Assembly (NCBI GenBank): GCA_045613685.1
Contig: JAZLBL010000009.1
Span: 15,136 to 79,135, forward strand
DNA from: Fimenecus sp045613685
GTDB lineage: Bacteria; Bacillota; Clostridia; Oscillospirales; Acutalibacteraceae
DNA: 64,000 bases
Reading direction: 5' to 3'
Positions 23,429-32,958 of this stretch are shown here, in pieces. A program made the translations under genes and the position numbers. The notes under the pieces are model-generated. The model was not told where the DNA came from, did no database searches, and saw only the letters and a list, made by a program, of their open reading frames with translations. Within the stretch, counting starts at the first letter, position 1, and every line of letters starts with the position of its first letter.

Positions 23429-24928
23429 TCAACCATCTGCTTTACAACTATTAACAATTTTAAAGTTTTTAAACAATCGTTTAACATTAATCAACAACAA
23501 TGTCCCCACGAAGAAAGCGTATACTACGAAAATGACAATAGTATAATGAATATTATTAGCTACCATCAAATTGCGCAACACCATTGCAAGTAGTGAACAT
23601 ATTGCCAACTGAATCACAAAGCTCAACAAATATTTAACGTCAAACATTCTTATAATATTGGTTTTCAATTCTTTTGCGCCCAAGGAAAGTAGTATAATTC
23701 CCTGACCTATCGTTACAATTAAAGTAGATAAAGCAGGTCCTACTTCCTTCATAGCAAAGAAAAGAAGAATATTTAATATCATATTAACAACAAATGTTCC
23801 GACAGATGCAAGCATTATTGTTTTAGTTTTCCCTGCTGCACTTAATATGAGTGTAATGTTCAAAACACTCATAATATCAACAAATATATATATTATAAAA
23901 ACGATAATGCTAAAACTTTGAGTCGTATATTTTTCTGTATATAAAAATCTCATTAATTCAGGTGCAACACAGATTGCTCCCATAGCTAAAATAGTTGTTG
24001 AAATATAGGATAGTTCTAAAAAAGATTTATACAATATCTGACACTGTTCATACTTCTTTTTTGATATATATCTAGTTATATATGGCATAAGAACCGTAAC
24101 AAAGGATGACATTATAATATCAAAAGGAAGTAGTTTTGAAGCGTTTGTGTAAACAGCTAAAGTCTCAGTATCAGTAAAATAGGAAATTACAAACTTGTTT
24201 GCATCTCTATTAAGAGATTTTATAACCGCAAACATAGCCATTGGAATACAATAAGTTAATATTTCTCTTACCAGCGTTTTATTAAACTTAAGGAGATTAA
24301 TTTTACAATTATTTTTATTCAATACAATTATAAAATATGCAATCTGTAAGCCATCAGTTATCAACTGACACAAAAAGACAATAGCAATATTATTGAACAC
24401 ATAACAAGATAAGGTAACTGCTGCCAATTTCAGGATAGATACAACAAAATTTCTAACTGCAATTTGTTTTGCTTTTCCTATTGCAATAAACATAACCTGT
24501 AATAATTGAATAGTGTTGTGTATAACAGGCAATATTGCTGCAAATATAATCAAAGGTTTAATGCTGTCATTACCAAAATATTTTGATATTGGTGTTGTGC
24601 ACAAAAGCAGTGTCAAGGAAACTGCAGCACTTACAATATACTGTAATCCAAATATTGTGGAAACATAAGCATCTCGTTTTTGCTCAATGCTCTCCCTACA
24701 GAAGAAGAAATTAATTCCATCCATCATTCCAAGTGTTGTCATACTACTGATGGTGGTAATCAATAACACAACCTGAGAGTATGTACCGTATTCTTGTAAT
24801 GAGAAATGTCCTGACAATACTCGAGTAATCAAAAGGCCTAAGACAAGAGTAATCACACGAACAAATATCAAAAAGAAAGAGGCACCTGAAGCACCACTAA
24901 AGATAGATTTAAAACTAATCTTCTTCAA
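23429..24928 (-). CDS. Wzx-type polysaccharide flippase (locus 1)
   Basis: A 499-residue protein with about 12-14 membrane helices of the MATE/MOP-like polysaccharide exporter family, which flips lipid-linked repeat units across the membrane. The N-terminus with FLIFVRVITLVLGLLITRVL and the LQEYGTYSQ segment are family-typical. A TTG start lies inside the last 14 bases of the acyltransferase gene. Last gene of the locus; start choice is less sure than identity. Confidence 0.87.
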   Translation of the reverse strand: MKKISFKSIFSGASGASFFLIFVRVITLVLGLLITRVLSGHFSLQEYGTYSQVVLLITTISSMTTLGMMDGINFFFCRESIEQKRDAYVSTIFGLQYIVSAAVSLTLLLCTTPISKYFGNDSIKPLIIFAAILPVIHNTIQLLQVMFIAIGKAKQIAVRNFVVSILKLAAVTLSCYVFNNIAIVFLCQLITDGLQIAYFIIVLNKNNCKINLLKFNKTLVREILTYCIPMAMFAVIKSLNRDANKFVISYFTDTETLAVYTNASKLLPFDIIMSSFVTVLMPYITRYISKKKYEQCQILYKSFLELSYISTTILAMGAICVAPELMRFLYTEKYTTQSFSIIVFIIYIFVDIMSVLNITLILSAAGKTKTIMLASVGTFVVNMILNILLFFAMKEVGPALSTLIVTIGQGIILLSLGAKELKTNIIRMFDVKYLLSFVIQLAICSLLAMVLRNLMVANNIHYTIVIFVVYAFFVGTLLLINVKRLFKNFKIVNSCKADG

Positions 24929-25487
24929 TTTGTTTCACCACTTTCGCAGGGTTGCCTGCAACAATTGTATATGGAGGGACATCCTTTGTAACAACAGCTC
25001 TTGTTGCTACTATTGAACCTTTACCTATTGTAACGCCCTTAAGAATTGTAGAATACTGTCCAATCCATACATTATCCTCTATGACTATAGGTGCACTTAC
25101 AGAATGATGCCAACCCCAATTATCATTTGAAAAACCATTCAAACTCATATTTTCTCTAGCTTTAGGAGATATTGGATGATTATTATTGTCATATATACGA
25201 ACATCATTGGAAATTATAACGCATCTTCCAATCTTAATGCTTGTTTCAGATCCAACCACAGACCTCTGTCCTAAATAAAAATGGTCACCTGTTTCTATGT
25301 TTCCATTAGGTGAAACGCACATGTTTCCCATAACAAAAGAGTTATCGCCAATTATAATCTTGCGGGAATTTCTTGAAAAGTTTGTGCATTTTGCTGGTGC
25401 AGCAAACTTTGTGTTTTTTCCAACAATCGAGTTTTTTTCATAAGACTTCCTACTTATAAACGCTCTATATAGATTAAACAATTTCAT
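24915..25487 (-). CDS. Hexapeptide-repeat acyltransferase (locus 1)
   Basis: A 190-residue left-handed beta-helix O- or N-acetyltransferase of the maltose/galactoside acetyltransferase type: repeats such as IKIGRCVIISNDVRIYDNNNHP, then IEDNVWIGQYSTILKGVTIGKGSIVATRAVVTKDVPPYTIVAGNPAKVV. The catalytic His is likely that in DNNNHP. The ATG at 25487 lies behind GGAGAG. It probably acetylates a sugar of the locus 1 glycan. Confidence 0.87.
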   Translation of the reverse strand: MKLFNLYRAFISRKSYEKNSIVGKNTKFAAPAKCTNFSRNSRKIIIGDNSFVMGNMCVSPNGNIETGDHFYLGQRSVVGSETSIKIGRCVIISNDVRIYDNNNHPISPKARENMSLNGFSNDNWGWHHSVSAPIVIEDNVWIGQYSTILKGVTIGKGSIVATRAVVTKDVPPYTIVAGNPAKVVKQIEED

Positions 25488-25516
25488 ATTTCTCTCCACA
25501 TTTCTTTTCACTTCTT

Positions 25517-26845
25517 TTATCTGCTTATCTTATCTACATCAAAGACCTGGTGTTTTGAAATTTCACGTGACAATAAAAGAATTATTGTTAAATAAAACCA
25601 CAAGTTATCATATGTAAGCATATTTAAAGCAAACATTCGAACCATAAGTATAATAACTGGAATCCAATTGCCCTGCTTTAGTTCTATTTTGCCCACACCT
25701 ATACGAAGAGTCAAAAGAAAAATAATTGCACCAAAAATCCCTAAGCAATACAGAAGTTCTATATAAGTATTATGAGTAGCCAAGCCAATCGATTCGGAAA
25801 TCGATTTCAAGCCATTTCCAAAAAACAATATTTTAATATCACCAAATATTTCTTCGATATAGCCAATCCATATAGTCGAACGACCTGTAGTTATACTTTC
25901 TAGCGTTCCCGAGCTATCTTGCATAAGTCTATATATATATGAGTTAATGTAATCTGCTGCAAAATAATAAATAACTACCGCAGCAATTGTCGCAACAACA
26001 AGAAATTTTATAGTCTTTCTTACGCCTTGTTTAACAGATATTAACAACCAACAAATCATTAATAATACCCAAGCAATCAGAAATGATTTGCTCACAGACA
26101 TTAAGCCAAGTACCGATAATGCAATAAGGAAAGTTGTATGAACCCTTGTATTTTTATTATTGTATAGAAGAACTACTATCGCAGACATTACAACGATTAT
26201 GTCAAGTGTATAATAGTTAGGGTTACCATGCAAACCAGAAAATCTTGATGCAAATTCGGTAACTCTATTTTCTGCCATAGATTCTGCAATAAAGGAATCT
26301 ATCACTGGCAACGATTCTCTAAACATTGCTAATATCGAAGAAAAAATAATACCAAAAGAATACACGATAACAGTCGTATTTATATCTATATGAAGTTTTT
26401 CATTTCTTAAATAATAAAGTAGCAATATTCCAGATACCATTGTTACTATTGTCGCAACTGCGTTCAGTTCTGAAAATGCTAAACTATATAACGCTAGAAT
26501 AGCTAAAGATGAAATCAATCCAACACTTACTTTATGTAGTTTAACTGTAAGTTTTAATATTACAAGGAAAAATAGAACTGTAAAAAAGCTCATGCCTTTT
26601 ACATCCAATTTTAATATAGGCGCAAGAGGTAACAAAAAGAATAAAAATGACATACAATGCCCTGAATTGCTGATAACAAACACAGCCAAGCTAACACAAA
26701 CAAAGACATAAAAGAAGATTTCGTCGATACCTCGTGCCACAATTAACGCAAAAAACAATACACAAATACATAAGACGTATTTGTAATTGTACTTACGTTT
26801 AGCGAGGATATTCTGTTCAATTGTATTTGCAACAGTTGTTCTCAT
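25517..26845 (-). CDS. Wzy-like O-antigen polymerase (locus 1)
   Basis: A 442-residue protein with about twelve membrane helices and one larger outside loop near residues 300-360 (TGRSTIWIGYIEEIFGD), the arrangement of Wzy/O-antigen ligase proteins that polymerise repeat units. Sequence motifs are weak, as usual for Wzy; position between the glycosyltransferase and flippase genes supports the call. The start MRTTVANT at 26845 has AGGGAG upstream. Confidence 0.78.
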   Translation of the reverse strand: MRTTVANTIEQNILAKRKYNYKYVLCICVLFFALIVARGIDEIFFYVFVCVSLAVFVISNSGHCMSFLFFLLPLAPILKLDVKGMSFFTVLFFLVILKLTVKLHKVSVGLISSLAILALYSLAFSELNAVATIVTMVSGILLLYYLRNEKLHIDINTTVIVYSFGIIFSSILAMFRESLPVIDSFIAESMAENRVTEFASRFSGLHGNPNYYTLDIIVVMSAIVVLLYNNKNTRVHTTFLIALSVLGLMSVSKSFLIAWVLLMICWLLISVKQGVRKTIKFLVVATIAAVVIYYFAADYINSYIYRLMQDSSGTLESITTGRSTIWIGYIEEIFGDIKILFFGNGLKSISESIGLATHNTYIELLYCLGIFGAIIFLLTLRIGVGKIELKQGNWIPVIILMVRMFALNMLTYDNLWFYLTIILLLSREISKHQVFDVDKISR

Positions 26846-26940
26846 TAAAATTCTCCCTATATTAGTCATTCATTTTAGACAAACATTATATTAATTATTA
26901 TATTTCTGCAAATGCTCTTTTGCGTGTATACAATCACCCA

Positions 26941-28119
26941 TCAAATGAGCTTTTCAAATATTATTTCAATTTTTTTCACAGCAACTTCTGGAGAATACTC
27001 AAGAGCACGTTGCTTTGAAAGTTCAGAATATTTTTTTATTAATTCTTCATTATTAGCCAAATATACCATTGCATCAGCAAGTGAAGATATAGCATTTTGG
27101 CTATCTGCTTCGGTCATATTTGGAGCCATTATTCCATAGTCACATTCAACAAAGTTATCCGTAACTGCTTCATAATTACAATCATTACGCAAAATCTCTG
27201 CCGGTCCTGAATAGCAATTAGATGCAATAATAGGCAATCCGAGACTCATTGCTTCGGCAACTACATTTGGAAAGCCCTCACTTAGTGATGACAAAACAAA
27301 GATATCGGTATTCGCCATATATTTATATGGATTATTTTGAAATCCTGTAAAATACACCCTATCCTTAACACCTAATTTGTCAATAAGCTCTATATATTTT
27401 CCCTTGTATGCCCCGTCGCCAATCATAACAAGTCCTAAATCAGTAGCTTCTGAAACTTTTGCAAAAGATTCAAGCAGGAATTCAAATCCTTTTTCCTTAC
27501 AAAAACGACCTACAGCAGAAACAACCTTACTATGTCTTTCAACAAATTCGAGGAATTCTTTTTCAGTTTCTTCGGTTGATTGACGAGCAATTTCATCATT
27601 ATCTATTATATTATAAACAGTAAACACTTTATCTTGATGCTCAGGATGTTTTGAGAGATAATATTCCTTAATATATTGGGAATTACATATCATTGCATCA
27701 GCCTTTGAAAGTGCATTATAAAACTTTTCCGTATTTCGTTGCATTTTTCCGTAATCTCTTGCAGAAATTATTCTTTTAGTGTTCTTATATGAAACGAAAC
27801 TAAGCATATTTTTTATGTTAATAAACTCATACAGAATGTCTATATTTTTTTGTTTAATAACTTTTTTAACTCTTGAATATCTAATAAAAGAATTAATAAA
27901 TTTTCCAACCAAAGAACTCTTTGGTGATGCAGCTATATCTACCAAGTTGCCTCCGCAAGAGTACTTAATATCAGAACCATCAAAAAGCAAAAAATACAAA
28001 TCGTAATCATTTTTCAACGCTCTTGATATATTCGCAGCACTCCGTTCGGTTCCACCAAGACACAAACTCTCTTTTAGAATTCCAACAACCGGTTTCGTAC
28101 TTTTTGTTGCATTATTCAT
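26941..28119 (-). CDS. GT4-family glycosyltransferase (locus 1)
   Basis: A 392-residue GT-B enzyme. The N-terminal acceptor half starts with PVVGILKESLCLGGTERSAANI (glycine-rich loop). The C-terminal nucleotide-sugar half has VGRFCKEKGFEFLLESFAKV and the EGFPNVVAEAMSLGLPIIAS motif with the conserved Glu residues. It adds one sugar to the lipid-linked repeat; donor and linkage cannot be read. Confidence 0.9.
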   Translation of the reverse strand: MNNATKSTKPVVGILKESLCLGGTERSAANISRALKNDYDLYFLLFDGSDIKYSCGGNLVDIAASPKSSLVGKFINSFIRYSRVKKVIKQKNIDILYEFINIKNMLSFVSYKNTKRIISARDYGKMQRNTEKFYNALSKADAMICNSQYIKEYYLSKHPEHQDKVFTVYNIIDNDEIARQSTEETEKEFLEFVERHSKVVSAVGRFCKEKGFEFLLESFAKVSEATDLGLVMIGDGAYKGKYIELIDKLGVKDRVYFTGFQNNPYKYMANTDIFVLSSLSEGFPNVVAEAMSLGLPIIASNCYSGPAEILRNDCNYEAVTDNFVECDYGIMAPNMTEADSQNAISSLADAMVYLANNEELIKKYSELSKQRALEYSPEVAVKKIEIIFEKLI

Positions 28120-28161
28120 TCACTATGCCCAACCTTTATCAAACACGCTTCGTTTTGTTGT

Positions 28162-29271
28162 TTATAAACTATTGTACATATCCAATAATATTGATTTCAT
28201 AATATTCCAATTATATTTTTCATCATAAAGTTTACGTGCCCTTACACCCATTTGTTTGCGTAGTTCATCATTCATACTAAGATTGCGAAGTGCAACATAG
28301 AATTGTTGCGCATCATAGTCAATTACACAACCAATGTTATTTTCCTCAACTATCTTATCAATTCCCGTACCTTTGCAAACAATAACCGGTTTTCCAAGTG
28401 CCAAAGCTTCATAGAACTTGTTTGGTGCACACAATCTATGATTTCGTACACCAGGTTCATAAATTGCTGAAAGAACACGAGCACGTGCTGCCAACGGAAG
28501 TACACGAAAATATGGAAGCGAACCAACAAAAGAAATGTTTTCGTGTGTTTCTGCTAATCTTATTGCAGAATTTAAACACGGACCGTGCCCTGCAAAAACT
28601 AATTTTAAATCAGTATTTTTCTTATATTCCTCAAGTATTTCGGGGATAAGACGTCTATCCGACATAACTCCACAATAAAAGTAATCCATTGTTTCTTCTT
28701 CAATAGGCATAAGATGCACTTCTGGAGAATTATGTATTATTATAAGTTTTTTAGGATTAGCTTTCGCAATCTGCTCTTTTCTTTCTTCAGTGCAAATAAT
28801 CGTCACATCAGCAAAATTAATTGTTTCAATCTCTAGTTTTTCAACAAAGAATTTCAAAAAAGATGGGACAAAGTGACAATCTATATAATAGTCAAAAATA
28901 TCATAAACTAATTTTACGTTATTCCTTTTACAAAAAAGTCGTGCGGGGATACCTGTATCAAGATCGCAAGCGTGAACAGCAAAAAGATTACTTGCTCTAT
29001 TAAGTGATTTTAGTATCCATTTAATCCAACCGATTAGTTTATCAATATTTCTTATGCCTATACCATTTTCAACGCGAGCATCATAAAAAGAAAAATTAAC
29101 AACATCACTAACTGAAGCAAATGCTTCCTTACATTGCTCAACAGCTGAACCATCACGGTCCCACCCTAAAACTTCCACTTGATAGCCAGCTTCAACTAAA
29201 GCCATTATTTCTTTTGTTGAACGAGAATCATTGAAAATACTGGTTCCTCTGACAAATGCAATTGTTTTCAT
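28162..29271 (-). CDS. GT-B glycosyltransferase (locus 1)
   Basis: A 369-residue GT4-like enzyme. SRSTKEIMALVEAGYQVEVLGWDRDG is an acceptor-side segment; RLCAPNKFYEALALGKPVIVCKGTG is the donor-binding EX7E-like region, followed by the common C-terminal YDEKYNWNIM. It sits between wecB and another glycosyltransferase gene. Sugar specificity is unknown. Confidence 0.87.
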   Translation of the reverse strand: MKTIAFVRGTSIFNDSRSTKEIMALVEAGYQVEVLGWDRDGSAVEQCKEAFASVSDVVNFSFYDARVENGIGIRNIDKLIGWIKWILKSLNRASNLFAVHACDLDTGIPARLFCKRNNVKLVYDIFDYYIDCHFVPSFLKFFVEKLEIETINFADVTIICTEERKEQIAKANPKKLIIIHNSPEVHLMPIEEETMDYFYCGVMSDRRLIPEILEEYKKNTDLKLVFAGHGPCLNSAIRLAETHENISFVGSLPYFRVLPLAARARVLSAIYEPGVRNHRLCAPNKFYEALALGKPVIVCKGTGIDKIVEENNIGCVIDYDAQQFYVALRNLSMNDELRKQMGVRARKLYDEKYNWNIMKSILLDMYNSL

Positions 29272-29315
29272 TTAATTTTGTTCCATTCTTTCAAAATAAT
29301 TTAAATACTATATTT

Positions 29316-30407
29316 TTATTTTTCTAAAATATCCGCTATTCTTCTACAAGCAAAGCCATCACCATAAGGGTTGCATGCTTTTGCCATAGTATCGTAAACG
29401 TCTTGGTCTTCTAATAATAACTTGAAATTCTCATAAATAGTTTGTTCATCTGTGCCAACTAGTTTAAGTGTACCTGCAGCAATACCCTCTGGACGTTCTG
29501 TTGTATCACGCATAACAAGCACAGGTTTGCCAAGTGATGGTGCTTCTTCTTGAATTCCACCACTATCAGTTAAAACCATAAAACTTTGGGCGAGAAAATT
29601 ATGAAAATCAACAACTTCAAGTGGCTCAACAATTCGAATTTTACTGCACCCTTTGAGTTCTTCATCTGCAGTTTGTCGTACAAGTGGATTCATATGAATA
29701 GGATATATTGCCTTAACATCGGGATACTCGTCCACTACACGGCGTATCGCACGAAACATATTATGCATTGGTTCGCCTAAATTCTCACGTCTGTGTGCTG
29801 TAATCATAATCAAGCGACTGTCTTTAGCCCATTCAAGTTCTGGGTGTGTGTAGTCATCACGCACAGTAGTTTTCAATGCATCAATGGCTGTGTTTCCAGT
29901 CACAAAAATTGTATCAGGGTCTTTCCCTTCATTTAAAAGATTCTGTTTCGATACTTTTGTTGGTGCAAAATTATATTTAGAAACAATTGACACTGTTTGA
30001 CGATTAAATTCTTCCGGATAAGGGCTATAAATATTATATGTGCGAAGACCTGCTTCCACATGTCCCACTGCAATTTGCTTATAAAAGCAAGCGAGAGCAG
30101 TTGCAAAAGTAGTAGATGTGTCACCATGAACAAGAACAACATCAGGTCTCACTTCATCAAGGACATCCCCCATTCTATTCAAAATGTTTGTGGTAATATC
30201 AAATAGTGTTTGTCCTTCTTTCATAATTGAAAGGTCATAATCTGGTTCCACTTTAAAAGTATCAAGAACCATATCAAGCATCTGGCGATGTTGGCCAGTA
30301 ACGCAAACTACTGTTTTGATGGTTTTTCTTGATTTAAGTTCATTTACGAGTGGACACATTTTTATCGCTTCAGGTCTTGTACCAAAAACGAGCATAATTG
30401 TTTTCAT
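29316..30407 (-). CDS. wecB: UDP-N-acetylglucosamine 2-epimerase
   Basis: A 363-residue non-hydrolysing 2-epimerase interconverting UDP-GlcNAc and UDP-ManNAc. FGTRPEAIKM, HGDTSTT, GHVEAGLRT, TAHRRENLG and DSGGIQEEAPSLGKPVLVMR are the family's substrate-binding motifs. The start follows AAAGGAT. It indicates ManNAc or a ManNAc-derived sugar in the locus 1 glycan; no ManNAc dehydrogenase is in this locus. Confidence 0.95.
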   Translation of the reverse strand: MKTIMLVFGTRPEAIKMCPLVNELKSRKTIKTVVCVTGQHRQMLDMVLDTFKVEPDYDLSIMKEGQTLFDITTNILNRMGDVLDEVRPDVVLVHGDTSTTFATALACFYKQIAVGHVEAGLRTYNIYSPYPEEFNRQTVSIVSKYNFAPTKVSKQNLLNEGKDPDTIFVTGNTAIDALKTTVRDDYTHPELEWAKDSRLIMITAHRRENLGEPMHNMFRAIRRVVDEYPDVKAIYPIHMNPLVRQTADEELKGCSKIRIVEPLEVVDFHNFLAQSFMVLTDSGGIQEEAPSLGKPVLVMRDTTERPEGIAAGTLKLVGTDEQTIYENFKLLLEDQDVYDTMAKACNPYGDGFACRRIADILEK

Positions 30408-30493
30408 TATTATTTTATCCTTTCAAAAATACAGTTCCTGTGTTCATTGGCAAACTTTACATAAAAGTCAATATTACTCTCCCAAAAGTAAGG

Positions 30494-31513
30494 TCATATT
30501 TTTTTGTTAGTATAACTATTGCTTCTAAAATCCTTTGAAAACAGTTTGGTAATACCTCTCATTGAACCAGCACCATATGTAATATGAAATACTGGAAATA
30601 ATATTAACATAATTAAAAATTCTTTTATGTCGAGTGCTTGTTTCAGTGAAAACACAATATCCAAAATCAAATATAATAATAATTCTGCACATAACATCAT
30701 CCAAAAAATCGGATGAAAAAATCCTAAGATACCGAGACACAAAATAGAACCTACAAATAAAAACGGAATAAAATGGCGTATCCCCATTGCTCCTGGGCAT
30801 AGTTTCATAGTAATGATATTCCACATTCCATTTTTCATCGCCATGGTCGATATCCCTTTGATTGAGTCTCTACAATAATATGAAAGATGAATATCGTTAG
30901 ATAAATATACCTTGCCACCATTTTTTCTAATTCGATAGTTCATTTCATTATCTTGATTGCGAACTAAGCGTTCATCGTATCCGCCATACTCAGAAAAAAC
31001 CTTGCGCTTAAAAGCACCAAAGGGCACAGTATCAACATAACCGCTCTCTCCGTTTATTCTGAATTGTGAATTTCCTACTCCAAATTTTGAAGAAAGCATC
31101 TTTGCAATAGCATTTCCCATAACGCCTTTTGACTTGGTTTCTGCAACGCCACCGACATTTTCTGCATCAGTTGTTTCCAGATAATAAACACATTTGGAAA
31201 TATAATCATTAGCATAATCCGCATGAGCATCAAGACGGACAATGTATTTGCCACAAGAATCAGCTATACCGATATTCATAGCATAAGGTACAATTTTGTT
31301 TGGATTATCAAGGATTTTAATAAGTGCCGGATACTTATTTTGATAGTTCTTTATTAATTCCACTGTTCTATCTTTTGAGCAGCCATCGACAAATATCCAC
31401 TCCATATTTTCTTTTGGATAATCTTGTAACAATAAAGAATCAATACACTTTTCTATGTATCTTTCCTCGTTATACACGGGCATAACTACTGAAACTATTA
31501 TCTCACTGGTCAT
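30494..31513 (-). CDS. GT2-family glycosyltransferase with C-terminal membrane helices (locus 1)
   Basis: A 339-residue inverting GT-A enzyme: VMPVYNEERYIEKCIDSLL at the start, the metal/nucleotide site in VRLDAHADY and the catalytic-region QDNEMNYRI. After about residue 240 there are two or three membrane helices. The layout resembles succinoglycan ExoA-type transferases. Start behind GGGGAAG. Confidence 0.9.
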   Translation of the reverse strand: MTSEIIVSVVMPVYNEERYIEKCIDSLLLQDYPKENMEWIFVDGCSKDRTVELIKNYQNKYPALIKILDNPNKIVPYAMNIGIADSCGKYIVRLDAHADYANDYISKCVYYLETTDAENVGGVAETKSKGVMGNAIAKMLSSKFGVGNSQFRINGESGYVDTVPFGAFKRKVFSEYGGYDERLVRNQDNEMNYRIRKNGGKVYLSNDIHLSYYCRDSIKGISTMAMKNGMWNIITMKLCPGAMGIRHFIPFLFVGSILCLGILGFFHPIFWMMLCAELLLYLILDIVFSLKQALDIKEFLIMLILFPVFHITYGAGSMRGITKLFSKDFRSNSYTNKKI

Positions 31514-31585
31514 ATTTTTACTTCCCCACTAACCTGTTTCCCGATATTCACAAAATATCGTGTGCCTTTACCAAGACTATATTCA

Positions 31586-32203
31586 CTAAATTAGTTTATA
31601 CATATATGAACTGACATTTGTCTTCATATAGCAACTAAATCCCATTTTCTTATAGAAGTTAATACCTCTTGCGTTTCCATTCATTACAGATAAAACACAA
31701 AGTTGTCTATTATTTTTTTGAAGCACAGAAACAAATTCTTTAACCAAATCCGTTGCTATATTTGAGCCTCGACTTTCTGACTTTACACATATAGATAAAA
31801 GGTCTCCTTGTTGAATAGCACTATATTCTTTGATTTTCTCATCGAGAATAACAAGAATGCTTTTTTGCCCTTTACCAGTCACTTTGTTCCATGCTACTTT
31901 ATTTCCGCTTAATAATAAACACATCATACGAAAAGCAATTCCAAATAGATTATGTTTAAGGTACATTTTAAGACAATTGTTTTTCTCACAGTAATAACCC
32001 ATACAAAGCCCATTGATTTCTTTATTCTCATTCTCTGATACAAGAAACAACTCTGGAACACTTGACAAATATTCGCAATAATAGTTTTCAAGCAAACGCC
32101 CTTTTTCCCCTTTTCCAAGCACAGTTGAAAAACTATCTGGAAAACATTCAAAATGTAACTTTGCTATTTGTGGCAAGTCTTCTTTTGTTGCGTGTCTTAT
32201 CAT
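31586..32203 (-). CDS. GNAT-family N-acetyltransferase (locus 1)
   Basis: A 205-residue GNAT protein. MIRHATKEDLPQIAKLHFECF is the N-terminal strand-helix, CVKSESRGSNIATDLVKEF the acetyl-CoA pyrophosphate loop (R-G-x-x-I-A), and NARGINFYKKMGF the end motif. Placed next to an aminotransferase and the initiating transferase, it probably N-acetylates an amino sugar, as PglD-type steps do. Confidence 0.87.
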   Translation of the reverse strand: MIRHATKEDLPQIAKLHFECFPDSFSTVLGKGEKGRLLENYYCEYLSSVPELFLVSENENKEINGLCMGYYCEKNNCLKMYLKHNLFGIAFRMMCLLLSGNKVAWNKVTGKGQKSILVILDEKIKEYSAIQQGDLLSICVKSESRGSNIATDLVKEFVSVLQKNNRQLCVLSVMNGNARGINFYKKMGFSCYMKTNVSSYMYKLI

Positions 32204-32226
32204 AATATTGCCCTCTTAACAATCAT

Positions 32227-32958
32227 TTATTTTTCTTTATCTTCAAGCATAAATTCAAAATCTACTTTATAATTCTTGCCAAGTATAGCAAACACTGTCA
32301 TAAAAACAATTTTTACATCTCCAAAGAAACTGAATTCTTCAATTCCTTTGAGATTGTAATACATCTTCTGTGGTAATATTTTTTCAATATAAACCTTATC
32401 AGCATCATCAACGCCATCAAGCATTTTTGCTTCGTCTTTATAATAAATGCTCGCCAAACTTGTTACACCTGCAGGGAGCAACAATGTTGCCATCATTTCA
32501 TTGGTATATTCAGCAACATATTTAGGTGTTTCAGGTCGTACACCAACCAATGTTAAATCACCTTGAAAAACATCAATCAGTTGTGCAATTTCATCCAATC
32601 TACAATTTCTAATAATTTTTCCAACTCGGGTAATACGACTATCGTTATTAACTGTAACTTGTAAGCCCTTATCGGCGTTCTGTACCATTGTACGGAATTT
32701 ATGGATGCGAAAACTTCTTCCATACTGCGTAATTCGTTCTTGTCTATAAAAAACAGGCCCTGGAGAATCCAATTTAATTACGATAGCTAAAATCAAATAC
32801 ACCGGTGAAAGACAAACAAGAGCAATAAATGACACAACGATATCAAGCACTCGTTTTATAAACATACTAAATTGACGTTTTTTAATCATGTCATAATAAA
32901 ATCTTACTTCCTCTGTTTGCATTTCAAATGGAAGTTGTTCCCATTTAACAATCTTCAC
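32227..32958 (-). CDS. Initiating phosphoglycosyltransferase (locus 1)
   Basis: A 243-residue bacterial sugar transferase of the small PglC-like type: a single membrane/re-entrant hydrophobic segment (about residues 36-64), SPGPVFYRQERI, the catalytic CRLDEIAQLIDVFQGDLTLVG and VRPETPKYV. It moves a sugar-1-phosphate from UDP-sugar to undecaprenyl phosphate. The start is a GTG directly after the aminotransferase stop, with GGAG nine bases before. It likely fixes the first sugar of the locus 1 repeat. Confidence 0.92.
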   Translation of the reverse strand: MKIVKWEQLPFEMQTEEVRFYYDMIKKRQFSMFIKRVLDIVVSFIALVCLSPVYLILAIVIKLDSPGPVFYRQERITQYGRSFRIHKFRTMVQNADKGLQVTVNNDSRITRVGKIIRNCRLDEIAQLIDVFQGDLTLVGVRPETPKYVAEYTNEMMATLLLPAGVTSLASIYYKDEAKMLDGVDDADKVYIEKILPQKMYYNLKGIEEFSFFGDVKIVFMTVFAILGKNYKVDFEFMLEDKEK